From assembly GCA_016490735.1 (NCBI GenBank), contig JAEMWC010000383.1, forward strand, positions 177,501-241,500: a stretch of DNA of 64,000 bases, in the 5' to 3' direction. The translations under genes were made by a program, and so were the position numbers. Source of the DNA: Pachyseris speciosa (Eukaryota > Cnidaria > Anthozoa > Scleractinia > Pachyseridae). The notes under the pieces are model-generated. The model ran no database searches. It was not told the DNA's origin and saw nothing but the letters and a program-made list of their open reading frames with translations. This document shows, piece by piece, positions 1 to 11,729 of this stretch; position 1 is the first letter of the stretch, and every line of letters starts with the position of its first letter.

Positions 1-911
1 AGTTATCATCTCTCCCTCGTTTTCTCACTGTTTAGCTGAAAATAATGTTGAAAAAACATTCACATTAGGAAGGTTAATATGAAAAGGAAAGGCCTGGAAG
101 GGGTGAGGTACTTAAGAACCTAACGTGGGCGCTGTGGTAGGGTGTGCCGCTGGATTCTGGCATCCCCAATACCAGTCTACACCAAAAGTGATTTGATGGG
201 CTAAATTACATTTGTACAGACTACGAATTAAGCGAATGTTCTATTTAACATTGTTTTCTCCACTCAATACCAGTAACATCCGTTTGATTTTACGGGCTTA
301 ATGATGATACATGTTCTCAACAGTATTTTTGAGCGTAGCATTAAACAATGTCCAATCTCAACTTAAAGGGCCAAAATTGGAAACCCTTACATACTCGGAG
401 GTTAAAACATAGCCCACAATTGTAATTGATATGGGTCAGTGCACGCAATCCCGCGTTCCCAAGATTACTCTAACAGGAACTAAAGAAACTTATGCTCTTA
501 ATCTGTCATGCACCATTACAACTTGAAGCATATTAAAGGACACTTATTCCAACACAACGTTCAAACCATACGCTTCGTTTCCTATTGGACTATTTTGCTG
601 GGGGACGTTTAGTACAGTTTTGATAAGTTATTTGACATTTGGTCACATTCTGCTGGGAAGGGAAAGTGAGAACAGGTTACTTTCGTTGTTTGAGAAATAC
701 CACTGTTCTGCGTAAAGCAATACAAAATGGTTTGTTGAGGCTCCATAGCCTCTTCCACAACCCCCTCCCCCTCCTCCCCCCCCCCCCCCCCACAGACACA
801 CACCCACACACACCCTTCCCAGCCATCCGAGTGCAGCAGTGCAGCACTAGGGCAGCGTCAGGTTTACCTCAAAATAAAAATGTTAAAAAACCAAAACCAA
901 GATCAAGTTTC
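1..911. other. Intergenic or intronic sequence, no gene seen
   Basis: No exon with splice sites and a conserved domain was recognised on either strand. The minus-strand TSP1-vWA gene probably continues through this stretch, because its last visible exon ends in a donor-like site rather than an evident terminal exon. The only structured part is the C-rich and CA-rich tract near 762-812. Confidence 0.5.
762..812. repeat. C-rich tract running into (CA)n
   Basis: A run of about 18 C is followed by an imperfect CACA/CACAC repeat. It is low-complexity sequence with no evident function. Confidence 0.85.
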
Positions 912-982
912 TTAAGATCCAAAAATAAAATGGATAGCAAGTAGGACTGATAGCGCTTGTACGGTACTTGTTGTGAACGTAC

Positions 983-1151
983 CCGGGCAAACAGCTTCTT
1001 TGATTTTCAGGAGCTCCTCTTTCAGCTTGTCGGCGTCTTCTACCCGAAACACTATGCCATCGCTTCCCGCAATGTAACCCAGTATGCGGATCATCCTCTC
1101 CTCATTAGCTTTCGGGCCAAAGCCAATAACCACCTTGTGTACGTTCTTCGC
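983..1151 (-). CDS. Exon 5: C-terminal part of the vWA domain
   Basis: After a TTTGATAG acceptor the exon reads AKNVHKVVIGFGPKANEE, then IAGSDGIVFRVEDADKLKEE, then AVCP. This matches the last strands and helix of a vWA domain. A G/GTACGT donor at about 982 keeps phase 1. Read-through would add a 16-residue tail to a stop at 912-914, so a downstream exon is more likely. Confidence 0.7.
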
Positions 1152-4100
1152 CTATCAAATGTTTGACAATTAAGGCAAAAAAACGCAGATAACTTATTTA
1201 AAACAACTTTATTTGCATGTACAGCTGGAAGTATAAATGCAAAAAGGGTGTTAACAGGGAAGAACTTAATCTTTATATAAAAGCTGACCTCCAGAAGAAA
1301 AAAGATACACATGCATGTAAATATATACAAATATGTATAAATATATAAAAATCCTATGACAAATAAATCATTAACAATCTAAAAAGTATAAATAATTCTA
1401 AGATCTATAATATTGAGGTTACAATATATCCAAATAATTTAATCAACTAATAATGTGACAATAACCATTAACGAAACTAGAAATTTAATATCGGTTTTGC
1501 TGAGACACAGATGGTTGCAGTCAGTAACGAGCTCAGGTCGATTTGAAAACTTACCTGAATTAGAGTTACCAAGCCTGTGTAAGTGGAAACGAGGCTAGAA
1601 GTTGGCTTTGTGTTCATTCAAACCTTCCTGCTTTTCATTAGTTTTAGTCTGTGATCATCTCCAGTTACATTTGAAAGATTGGAAGAGTTGAATGATTTCA
1701 AATTGAAACTGAATTTATCTTTCTTAATCAGTATATACATTGATCTGGGCGATCAAGGTCTCTGAAACGAATAGTTTGACTGATATTTACAGTCAGTTTC
1801 TGCATTGAAATAATTTTGTTTGCTAAATAGGATCAAAATAGGCGGATTCCTAAACCTCTGAAAGTCAAAAGTGGCCACATCAATTGTACTCTGAATTGCT
1901 AATATTGGTTCTTTACGTAGATTTGGTGCCTTTTCAGCAAGTATAAGCCTTTCGTTCCTTCGTTCTTTCTTTCTAAGCACTTTTAGACTCTTTCAAGAGC
2001 ATGTGAAGTGACAAATATACATTGTGTTCGCAAATTCCGCAAAGTTCTAACGGCTTTGTAGTTTGTTTGTATTGTTTTACCCCACCATACCGGTTTCTCA
2101 TCAGAGAGTCAATGAACATAGTCACACCGATATCATTTTAAAATTATGAATGTGACGAAACCCTCTAACCTGGAACTGCTTATTGATATTCTCTGCAAAT
2201 TCCCTAAAGACCTCTTCCGAGGGGATGTTGCCCTTCTTGTTTCTACCCCAATACGGCTCGCCATCCGTCAGAATTAGCAGCACATTGGGTTTCTCTTCTC
2301 TGTCCCCCCAACCGCAGTAAACAGCTTGTCCCTCGCCATTTCAAGGGCCAGGTCCGTGTGAGTGTTTAAATGAAGGCCTCTTTTTCACTGTCTAGCTTAT
2401 CCTTCAGCGCTGACTCTTCTTGGTGCTTTGGATCTTTGAAATCGAACAGCAAGGTTGTTGTGTTGTGAAATGTGATTAATCCAAAATGGTCTCCTTGGGG
2501 GGAAGGGTTGAACTGTTTTACCAGATCTTTCAAGAATTCGATAACATTCTTGAGATTTTTTAGCCCAACACTTTTCGATTTATCGAGGATGATTCCAATA
2601 TCAAGTCCAGGTGTGCAAGGCTCTGTGTCAATTGAAAAGACAATATCAAACATTAGAAATCCGAAATTTACAATTCCAGGGGCATTTGAGACATTAGTGG
2701 ATATCTTTTCCGGCTGAGTATTAATTACTAACAACAGAAAAGTTAAAGGTGTGTTCCTCATGGACTGCCTTTTTCCTATTCATGCTCTAGTGGAACCGAG
2801 ATCAGCATTGCGAAAATTCGCACAAAGGAATACTGAGTAGAGAAACACACTAAAATAGAAAATTGCGACTAACTGGTACTCCTTAAAGAAGTTTAAATTA
2901 AAGGGGCTGTAGCAGAAGTTTTTCCTGATGAAAACCTTTAAAAAGAAGATCCAGTTTTGTTTAAAATTTTGGCTACCAGTTCCGTGAAACGATAAATAAA
3001 TGCCGTTAGAAAAGGCTTGCACCTTGAAAAATATCATCTGGCCGCTGTTTTTCAAGTTTTTCTTCATGGCTACCAAAAGCATAATAAACCGACAGTATAT
3101 TGTTCTTATTTCTCGAATTAGCTTGGTGTCCTTCGGCTCTTGATGTTCTTAAATCATTTTGTGTCTTAAAAGGTGTTGCTTTTGAGTTCACTCAAATTTT
3201 GACCCCAAGAACATAACTGAATACCAATGAAACAGTCCTGGCATACTCAAAAGCCAAAAATCAAGACAAACAGTACTATGTCTATATTCATGTTTAATAA
3301 ATGATCAAGAGTGTTTTATCAACTGAGTTGATTAAACACAAGGCGTAGTCGAATGTCGTAGGACCTGATAGAACACGAATTGGGAATTAATTGAACAGCT
3401 TCAAATGCTTTACTGGACATCTATCCATTCTTTTTGCCTAGCAAATCGGACACAAACTTCAGCCGTGCCAATGTCAGATATAAAGACACTCATAAAACAT
3501 TAATTTATTTTGCATTTCTTTTATGAATTATTAATGCATTTGAAAGAAAGATAAGGCTCAATAGGTGACATTTGAATCATCACACTTTTGCATTTCATCC
3601 ACTAGCTTTAAGGAATAATAATAATAATAATAATAATAACAATAATAACAATAATAATTATTTTTTTTTAATAATAGTAATTTTATTTTAAAATTCATCC
3701 AATATTTACAAAACAATAAATAATTGCAAAAATATTAAGTTACGAATTATGTATTAATCCTTTTTATTTTAAAAAAAGCTTCCGAAAAATGTATCAAAAG
3801 AAAACTAGGCTAAAAAACTTTCTAAAACATCGTATTAGGTAATGAAATAAATAAGGTCGACTACAAAACTGCTCTTCTTGACTCAGTATTCCTGGCTTTG
3901 GCTAGAGTTACCTAGAAATAATAATAATAATAATAATAATAAAAGAATCTTTATTACAAAAACCTCAATTAAAATCCTATTTACAATCAACCTGCTGTTA
4001 CAAAAAACCTAATTAAAGTCATTAAAACACTATAAAGAAAATTAGAAGTTCAAAATTCTATAAAATTAAGAATTCCATTATGCAGAGATATTAAGATCAT

Positions 4101-6575
4101 AACAATCGAATTAACTAATGACGGCTAAACCAGTGTCCATAAAAAGCCCTAAGTATAAAAGCATATAGACGCGTATTTCAGATATCCGCACTAGCGACAT
4201 TTATTTTACAGTCCAATGATTGCTCTGTCTTGCTACGAAACGGCGTTCGCGAACCTCTGACACATGCATGTACCGATCTTAAGAGTTCAAACGAGATCTG
4301 TGTCCTGAGCCAAGTGATTACAACATGATAAGGCTCGGTGTCTTTCTGAGCTATCTTGTCTGCGAGATGCTTTAAGAACCGCTGACACTCGTTTCCCATT
4401 CCGCCATTGGTTCCAAACACTAAAGGCGTAAACGAACCCATTTCTACATCTAACACCCGCTGCTGGTACTTGCGCTTCTTTTCTTCTTCTTGCTCTTTGA
4501 ACACTTCTGATGTTGGCTTGCTCTGGTAACATTTGGAGTTGACGTGCGTAACTCTAACATCAAAAAATGCCGTAACTCCTCTTGCCCAGAAGCCTCCCGC
4601 TTTGATGTCCAACCTTGCCTCAGAACTTGTAACAGCGCTCCTCAAATGAAATCGCTCGTTGTCCAGGGGTTGAAGGCGTGGTTCGATTTCGACATTATTG
4701 CAGATCTTATCAATGAATGTCGTTAACAAGTTCCGTACACCGTCATGTCTCTGCGCTACAAACCCCCCCTTTTTACAAGAGAGGGCGTGACTAACGGTGA
4801 ATTTATCCCCACATATGCAATAACTTGGTAAATCGACTAAGGGCAAGTCATAACGCAAGCGTAGCGAGTCTCTGAACTCTTGCTTGTTGAGGGCTAAACC
4901 TTTATCCGCGAGAGGCATCGCATTCAACCAAGAACTTGCGCCCTTGTCCCTCGATTGATTAACCAGACGCAGCAGGCCTGGGGAGAGGCTTGAATCAATG
5001 CTGTCCATTTTCTCTTTGGCACTTGCTCTCTTAAGTGATTGTTGATGCCTCTTAAGCTCCTCCGTAGATCTTTCTCCTGGCACCATGATAGAACTCTGTG
5101 ATGTAATAGAATCTACGTGCGCGGTGGTTATTAGTCTCGAGGCAGCAAACTGCTGCGGTGCCTCGGATTTCAGATCAGGAATGCCTAGACCCCCTTGACC
5201 CGTTGCTAAGGTAGCAAGTCTGCGCACCTCGTTAGGGAGAGGCTCTGATTGACCGAACAAAGTTGGGAGTAGTGAATGTTCAATCACTTCCTGGATTGGA
5301 TCGACATAAACTTCAAACGATTCAATCGTGCGCATGAAGTAGGTGAACTTCGACTTGTAGCCTTTTGTGAAAGCAATATACGCCGCATGGGGCTGGCTCT
5401 TCGCTATTTCAGAGAGACGTTCCATTTCCTCTTTCCATGCACGAACCTTCTCCTCACAATATTGATCTTTGTATTCTTGCGACGCAATAACTGCTCCCAA
5501 ATGGCGCTGACCTTCAGTCGTTATATTGACTTCCTCTCCAAACACCCTCTTTGCTTCCTCCTCGAGTTCCCTAGACTTCACAATAAGCCAGCTCTTTGTC
5601 CCATTCACCAGGTAACCAAACTTTTGTCCTTCCTTACTCAATTGCCTGTACCAGTTGTATAACTGCACTATACTCCCTCCTCCAGCTGAGTCGTCTGCGA
5701 GCCACACCTGTTTAACCAATGGGCAATGATCCCTCAAATTCTGTATCATTGTGGATGTATTAAGTGCGTACCATGGCATCGCTAGCGGATCTCCTTGTGT
5801 GGTGCCTTCTCGAGAAAGTATTTCACCTCCCCACAAATAAACAGTCTAGATGGGCTTCTATAGGTGTTAATAACATAGAGCGCCATTTCTTTGCACATGA
5901 TCTGGATATTGTGTAAGGCCGCTGACCTATTCATTTGGTTAAAAGCGTTACTAGCATCGATTAGCAATATTCCATCTGTTCCTTCTTCAACAAACACTTG
6001 ACTCATTGCATGGATCGCAGCCTCCGCTCCTGCGTTATGACCAGCGCAAACTTGTAGGGGACCCGCCGCTTCTTTTATTTCCTCCTTTAAGAAACCGCTG
6101 ACCGTTTTCCCCACTATTCTCCTCAGTACCTCTCCAACACCAATTGGTCTGATTCCCGGGTTCTTATCAAGCGGGATAAGCCTGCAGGACGTAAAGGCTT
6201 CAAGTAAGGATGGGTGGTACGATTTCCTTAGCAGATTTCTTGTGAACACGGCTAGCTCTTCTCTCAATATTTTGCCCTCGGTCTTGAAGTTCTTAGAGCA
6301 CAGGATTCTCTTATACAGCTCTGCGTCCATTCCAGATGGTCCGGCTGAGCCCTTGGTTTTACTTGCCGAGTTGTAGATCAATTCTTCGTCTATGAGGTCA
6401 TAAACATTTGGCGGAATATAATCAATTGGGCCATGTAACAAACTCTCCTCTGCGATATCAGCTGCCTGTGGGTGCTTGTCCTGTAGTCCTTGCACGACAT
6501 CTGGCGATAGGTCGAGCAGACCGGACGAGCTCTCGTTATCTAGGAGTAACAATAATAATAATAATAATAATAATA

Positions 6576-6607
<32 letters not shown>

Positions 6608-9600
6608 GACTTTATTTAAGTCTCAAATCTTTCTAGCCGAGCACAGATGCTCTACTAATTGGGGAGACTACATCAAATCAACGCTAAATCAAGTAGAATG
6701 TTGTTAAAATAAAATAAAATAAAACGTTGGTTTTTGGAGAGAGGGGAAAACCAGAGTACCCGGAGAAAACCTCTCGGAGCAGAGAAGAGAATCAGAAAAC
6801 TCAGCCCACTCATGACACCGAGTCCGCGAATCGAACCCGGGATATGGAAGGCGAGCGCTCTCACCACTGCGCCAACCCATGTGGATTCACATTTGATAAT
6901 TTGGTGTTTTGCTCGCTGAGAACTAAGTTAAAGCTTGCCATAATGGTATTGATACCAGTGCACGGCTGCATGTTGCACGCTCTTGAACCAGTTAATGTTT
7001 GTGTTCCTCCTCCGCAACTCTTGCTGCAATCCGTAATACTCCAGTGATCATTGCATTCCATAACACCTTCATTTCCTAGAAGAGAGAGACGTTTTAATGT
7101 GATTGGAACTGAACAGACAAACGTAAAAGTTTCATGGTGGTAACTACCACAACCCACCCCCCCCCCCCCCGGTATACTCCCTATAATGGCCTATACGGGG
7201 AGTCTCCGCCCGAAAGAGGTACCTTTTTCACACTTCAGGTATATGAAAGGGTAGGGATTTCGCGAGTCGAAGTATATGAAAAGGTAGAGAAATCTGTCAT
7301 TTAGGTATTTACAAGAGCAGATAAAAGGTAAAATATGGGGGATTAATTCTCTTACCTTTTATCTTCTCTTGGCATTTAAAAGGGCCTTTCATTAAAATAT
7401 TTCGAACACACATATCTTATGACTGTACTGTTTTAATTTATTGAGGGCTACATCATGGAAAATGACAAGAAGACTTTCTGTTTTAGGTACACGTAAGGGG
7501 TACATTTGTCAGTGGAAGGTATACAGTCAAAAATGGTATCTGAAAGGGTAAGGGGTCAGACCTCGAGGTGGAGCCTCCCCGTATCAAATTTTTTAGTTAC
7601 CCCCCTCCCCCCCTTCTCCCCACGGGACCACAGCTGCAGACAACTAACTAAAAACCATGGGGAAGGGGGGTAATTAGGGACTGACGTCAAGTTCGTAGGG
7701 CCTTTTAGATATATGTAACTTTGCTTGTCATAGTAATATTGAATTTGGGTGTGGAATTCAGTTTTGTTAAGTGGTACAAAATATCTGTCAGACAAACACA
7801 AATTACACCTTTTGCTTGTAATTACCAGAAAAATATACTTTAAATAACGCATTTATCAGGCTCATTAACGTCAAAATGCATTCATTTTTAACGAATCATT
7901 ATTCGTTTTCGTTGTTTTCAAATTCATTGAGCATTTTTCCATATCCATAAACATACATTTTCTCGTATGGACAACCATTTACACTATGGGGCATTCTATT
8001 AATAGTGGTACTATAGAAGCGTTAACGCCGCTCTTAAAGGCCCATTATCATCCTTGATGCATCGCCAACCGCTACCGTTGATTCTGGAATTTAGTGTAAC
8101 GCGAAATTACTCAGACTGCGAAGCCCTTGTTTTATCGCTCTTGTTTTATCGCATCGTGAACAAATCTCCAAATTTATGGCCGTAAGTATGTTTTCTGTTT
8201 ATTCTTCTTCATTTTCCTTGTATTATTTTTGGAACAATTTGTGTTTATGTAAATGTTGGCCAGTGTAAAGTCAAAAGAGTCAGTGTGGCAGTAGTCGGTT
8301 GCGATACCTTCCCAGCGTTGTTTTATATCAAAGTGAGGTTCAAGTAGGATTTACAGAGACTCGTTTTTCAAGTTTGGTGCTTTTTACCTCGGAGCTATCA
8401 AGAATTCGCTGAGCTTGCTGGAGCCGACTTACTGCGATTTGGAAACTGATTTGATGGCGAGTATTAAAAGTTTTACTTCGCTTAATGGACACCTGTTTTC
8501 CGCAGGTTTGATGTTTTACCTCAAGGTCAGTTTGTGTAATGGGTTCTGCGTCTTTGGTCAACTCTTTAGTGTTTTTAATTCCATTTGTCGCTATGTCTCT
8601 TTATCGACTGCCATTACTACGCCCCATCGGGCATTCTAGCTTTACGTTTAGTTTGCAGCTTGCCTAAACTGTGTGAAAATTAATTTCTCTTCCTCGCCGA
8701 GATCTCGCCGAGATCACCTCAGCTGTCACCTTGATCGATGTGGACTACATCGCTTTTGTTTCCTCCCGTGTTTTAATTCGGAGCTCAAAGTTTTCCTCCT
8801 TTTGTCAAGCCGCATAGTCGACTGGATTTTCAACACGATATAAAGCGAAAGGACAGGATAATTGAATGAGAACGTACGAGCATTTTTCTTACTGCAAATT
8901 AGAAACCTGATTACCCGACAACTGGAGCTGCCGACAATAAATGTTTTCTTGTGGACATTTTGTCACTATCCTCGCCACATAATCAGCGAGTTTTATCAAT
9001 GCCGGATCGTTCAATACTTTGCTGTTTTGATTTTAAACCTGTGAACGGATTATTGCTGGTTTTAACGAAGAAATATGCAATTTGAATTTGTAGCCATTTG
9101 CTTTGCCAAACCAGGCACAAGCGACAACTCGGCGTGATGAACCAGATCAAAAGCGCGATAAAAATAATTGACCAATCAGAGGCATCATTTAACGACGGCG
9201 CGATTTTAAAACAAAAACAAACGACCGCGTTGGATCAAGGGTGATAATGGGCCTTTAACTTCAATAAGGAAATAAAATTTCAATAACGCAAAACTTTTAA
9301 TGTGTGACGCTACAAACACATCAACTTAGTGCATGTCTTTGACATCACTAAGAAAAGTGTTTGCACTTTCAAAGTTCGGAAAAAAATTGTCAATATCAGT
9401 AGATTTCTTCGCCATTTAAGCACAGTGGCAAATATGTTTGCATAAAACGAGGCACTAAGAGCGTTTGTGGATGGTTATAGTGCCGACGTTTCGCTGGCAT
9501 GCTCTGAACAGTAAGAACTTGACACAGCACTCTTCAAATAAAACATTCATATCTGAATGGAAAGGCTTTCAAGTTTTATTCTATCCCGATTTTGTATGAG

Positions 9601-9845
9601 AAACCCATTGAAATTTTATTTTCCTTACTGAACTAAAGAACGGCATTATGTGAGGGTTATTTACCTGGAACGATGGGGTTTGTGATATATTCACCTGATA
9701 CCTGCGTTACTGAAAGTATATTTTCTGGTAATGACCAGCAATAGATGTCATAAGATCGAAGAAAAGAGAACGAAGAAAGTCAAACACTCTCACCTGAGAT
9801 TAGAGCCACGATGATAAGGGTAATAGCCCAGAAACTTTCCATCAT
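983..9845 (-). CDS. Secreted TSP1-vWA adhesion protein (coadhesin-like), 3' end outside window
   Basis: Five minus-strand exons join in frame: 9845-9794 (signal peptide, 17 codons), 9709-9665 (15-residue linker), 7075-6956 (TSP1), 2622-2170 (most of the vWA domain) and 1151-983 (vWA end). Most junctions are phase 1, typical of shuffled extracellular modules; the 2170/1151 intron is phase 0 and lies inside the vWA domain. The TSP1 repeat has the C..W....C..C.GG pattern. The vWA domain shows the MIDAS motif DKSKS, an NTHTD threonine loop and LTDGE. Such proteins are secreted and bind extracellular matrix; relatives occur in coral mucus and skeletal matrix. The 453-nt exon carries two one-base deficits (T5 at 2381-2385, C6 at 2304-2309), which are either assembly errors or recent pseudogenisation. 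The gene is interrupted only by intronic transposons. The domain calls are firm; the coadhesin name is by resemblance. Confidence 0.8.
1152..2169 (-). other. Intron inside the vWA domain
   Basis: This is AT-rich intronic sequence of 1,018 bp with GT/AG ends. No element was recognised. Confidence 0.6.
2170..2622 (-). CDS. Exon 4: vWA domain, with two one-base frameshifts
   Basis: The exon starts at a TTGACACAG acceptor with EPCTPGLDIGIILDKSKSVG, which contains the MIDAS DxSxS motif. It continues through QGDHFGLITFHNTTTLLFDF, then NTHTDLALEMARDKLF, then NVLLILTDGEPYWG, and ends ENINKQFQ at a GT donor. Frame is lost at a T5 run (2381-2385, one A short on the coding strand) and at a C6 run (2304-2309, one G short). 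Allowing for both gives 455 nt in the expected phase. Confidence 0.8.
2623..3616. other. Intronic sequence, nothing recognised
   Basis: This is the 3' part of the TSP1-to-vWA intron. Apparent reading frames here are short and show no domain pattern. Confidence 0.5.
3617..3675. repeat. (AAT)n microsatellite with T-rich end
   Basis: An imperfect AAT/AAC trinucleotide repeat is followed by a T-run. Confidence 0.85.
3917..6549 (-). mobile_element. R4/Dong-like non-LTR retrotransposon in a TAA microsatellite
   Basis: The minus-strand element is bounded on both sides by TAA/TTA trinucleotide repeats (3917-3941 and 6550-6607). It codes for a reverse transcriptase and a C-terminal restriction-like endonuclease. 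Insertion into TAA repeats is the known habit of Dong elements (R4 clade), and both the domain order and the flanks agree. The 5' end begins directly at the repeat, so the element is either short or 5'-truncated. Confidence 0.75.
4178..6552 (-). pseudogene. Reverse transcriptase/restriction-like endonuclease ORF with one frameshift
   Basis: The upstream part (6552-5782) holds KGSAGPSGMDAE, the SCRLIPLDKNPGIRPIGVGE block and motif A (LLIDASNAFNQMNR). The downstream part (5836-4178) holds motif B (GTTQGDPLAM) and motif C (WLADDSAGG in place of YADD). A zinc knuckle CICGDKFTVSHALSC is followed by RHDG and a catalytic block with RLDIKAGG and FFDVRVTH, the CCHC/RHD/PD-D layout of REL-endonuclease LINEs. 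The two parts overlap; frame is lost at a C4 run (5829-5832), one base short. Otherwise the roughly 790 codons are open, which suggests a young copy or an assembly error. Confidence 0.8.
6550..6607. repeat. (AAT)n/(ATT)n junction repeat
   Basis: About eight AAT units run into about eleven ATT units. It acts as the poly-trinucleotide tail of the SINE at 6608-6885 and as the target of the Dong-like insertion. Confidence 0.8.
6608..6885 (-). mobile_element. tRNA-derived SINE (cnidarian type)
   Basis: On the minus strand a tRNA-like head has an A box (GGCGCAGTGGTGAGAGCG) and a B box (GGGTTCGATTC). It is followed by a conserved body (GAGAGGTTTTCTCCGGGTAC), an AAAAT-repeat at 6705-6725 and a 3' segment ending AATAAAGTC plus a trinucleotide tail. 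It is transcribed by Pol III and mobilised by a partner LINE. It lies about 70 bp from the TSP1 exon. Confidence 0.8.
6956..7075 (-). CDS. Exon 3: thrombospondin type 1 repeat
   Basis: This 120-nt exon has acceptor CTTCTAG and donor CTG/GTATC and is phase 1-1. It codes for NEGVMECNDHWSI, then TDCSKSCGGGTQT, then SRACNMQPCT. This is a compact TSP1 repeat with the conserved Trp, the CSKSCGGG core and six cysteines, two more following at the next exon start (EPC). It is a binding module for glycosaminoglycans or matrix. Confidence 0.85.
7150..7600. mobile_element. C-rich TIR element, copy 1
   Basis: The block starts with a C14 tract and ATACTCCCTATAATGGCC, and continues with AGGTATATGAAAGGGTAGGG and related phrases. 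The same phrases recur in inverse order at 38.1-38.45 kb, so this is a dispersed non-coding element, probably a MITE. Exact ends are uncertain. Confidence 0.6.
8038..9254. mobile_element. Non-autonomous DNA transposon with TTAA target duplications
   Basis: Terminal inverted repeats begin AGGCCCATTATCA and extend for about 23 bp. The 1,217 bp element is flanked on both sides by TTAA (8034-8037, 9255-9258). TTAA duplications are made by piggyBac and Kolobok families; AG-starting ends favour Kolobok. No transposase is visible inside. It lies in the intron between the signal-peptide and TSP1 exons. Confidence 0.75.
9665..9709 (-). CDS. Exon 2: 45-nt linker exon
   Basis: The stretch lies between a CTTTCAG acceptor and a CCAG/GTAAAT donor. 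It is 45 nt long, open in the required frame and symmetric phase 1-1, adding VTQVSGEYITNPIVP between the signal peptide and the TSP1 repeat. It is too short for an ORF search. It could be alternatively spliced, because exon 1 also joins the TSP1 exon directly in frame. Confidence 0.55.
9794..9845 (-). CDS. Exon 1: signal peptide of the TSP1-vWA protein
   Basis: The exon reads MMESFWAITLIIVALIS, a short hydrophobic signal peptide, and ends in a consensus donor (CAG followed by GTGAG) in phase 1. Two adjacent ATGs occur, and either could start the protein. No upstream untranslated exon could be fixed, although a GTAAGT donor on the minus strand near 11516 could end a 5' UTR exon. Confidence 0.75.
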
Positions 9846-11729
9846 TTGTTCTGAACAGAAAGAAAATAAAGCGTATAGGTGTTCGCCAAATTATAGAAAA
9901 GTAAACAGGGATAATCCAAAAATTCTTGAGAAATTTGACTAGTTGAAGAGCCTGTGAGTGCGAGCCACTTTTACAATTTATTCCTTTGAACTTGGCTTAA
10001 ATCGCATGTTGCGATAAGGAGACTGGTTTCAACTCGAATTTGGTATACTTATGCATTACTGGGAACCAGGTTCGAAAATCGAACTGCTGGGTTGGAAGGC
10101 ATCTCACATAACGATTATAAGAGCTCATACCGAGTAGCTAACAGATCACCCAATCATCGGGCGATGAAATTGTGAAACATAACTGACGACAACGAAAAGG
10201 GCCAGCGAAAAAAATCTTGGCACTATGATACTACAAAAGGCTAACAAGAAAGATGCGGCAAAAGAGGAATTTTCTTTTCACAATGTTGTCCGGTATAAAG
10301 GGATTGGATAAAAAAGGCCTTTTTGAAGACTGCTCCACTTAACAATTAATACCACAAGGAGTTATTGATGCGAAAAACGTAACAAAAGTGTTAAGTGGCT
10401 GGCTTTTCTCTTGGAGCTTTGAGTATTTCTAACAAAGGAATCCGAAAACCATGTACGCAAGTCTCATGCAATACATCACATGTACAGCTCCAACATAGCA
10501 AACTCTCAAGCATTTTGTACTTCACTGATATCACGACTTTTGATCAGAAAACGACAGCAAGACGGAGATTACGTGCTTTCAAAATTGTTTCCATAATTTC
10601 ACAGTCAACGACTAGTATTATTCAATTTATCAAATTCAGGAATTAGGTCATAGGAGCCCTCTGATTTTTACTTAGATTTTCTTTTATAGCAGTGTTTAAG
10701 GTCAGATTTGTGATGAAATGCTACAAATCTTTTACATCAGAAAAACACGAGGTAAGACCGGCTAACAATCTAGCCCTTTCTCTGCATGGATAATTCAGTT
10801 TTCATTTATTTTAAGCAGCATATCCTTTTGTATTTCATGCCCAAATTGCCAACTGCAAGTTTATCAACCTTAATGCTTTAGAACTGGATATGACGCAAAC
10901 GAAGAGAATAGAGAGATTAAAGGTTTATTTTGTAAGGTCCGTTAATTGTATCACTCAAATAAATCGTTATTTTATCATTAAAACCGCATATGGTAGCGAT
11001 GAATGCTCTAAAAATAATTTAAGCTGCCTCCTTGAAATGTTTTAGATCAAATGGTAGTGCATAAATAGCGTTTTCGTCACTTCTTTCAAAGCCAGCAGAG
11101 AAACTCGGGCTAAGGGCCAAAGTTTGAACTTCGGAATGCGATTTTCTATCTAAAAGCAGTTAAAAGATTATTATGTGTTCTTTCAACCGCTGTCTCAGCA
11201 ATTCAAGTTCAAAAAGTTTCGTTTGTTTCACTCAACATCAATTTATAATTAAGTCGTAAAGACTTTTCCCGGCATCATTGGTTGTTAGAAAATCCCGGCG
11301 TCGAGCGTAAACCACACTAAAGACACTCTCTATGTTTTTCCGTGGACGGTAAAATTATTATTTTCTACAGTTAAGAACCCTTGGGATAACATCTTACTAA
11401 AGAAAACGCGCATTTCTTTATTGGAAATGTTGGTTTAACAAGGATAACTTGACAGATTGAAAATGAAAGTGAGCATTACTGAGGAAAATAAATGATTTAA
11501 GGTTCAAAAGAACTTACCAGTTGTGAAATTGCCGGTTAATTCCTACACTCAAGCGCGCTGTATCAATACTCAGAAGTTCACTTCTTTGATCACAAAGCTC
11601 ATGACGCGTTGAATTTATACCTTAACTTGCATACTCTTTAATAATAATCATCAGTTTTTCATAATGATGACTCATATGTTGTGGAAATGTGTCGAAACTT
11701 TTCAGTTTGTCATTTTGATTAATTCTGAA
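9846..11729. other. Upstream region of the TSP1-vWA gene
   Basis: No coding exon was recognised. A segment at about 9936-10140 resembles 13,480-13,680, so part of this 5' region has a diverged second copy. Confidence 0.45.

Noticed and set aside
8340..9044. Coding regions inside the TTAA-flanked element
   Set aside because: Frames are short, on both strands, and lack splice sites or transposase motifs.
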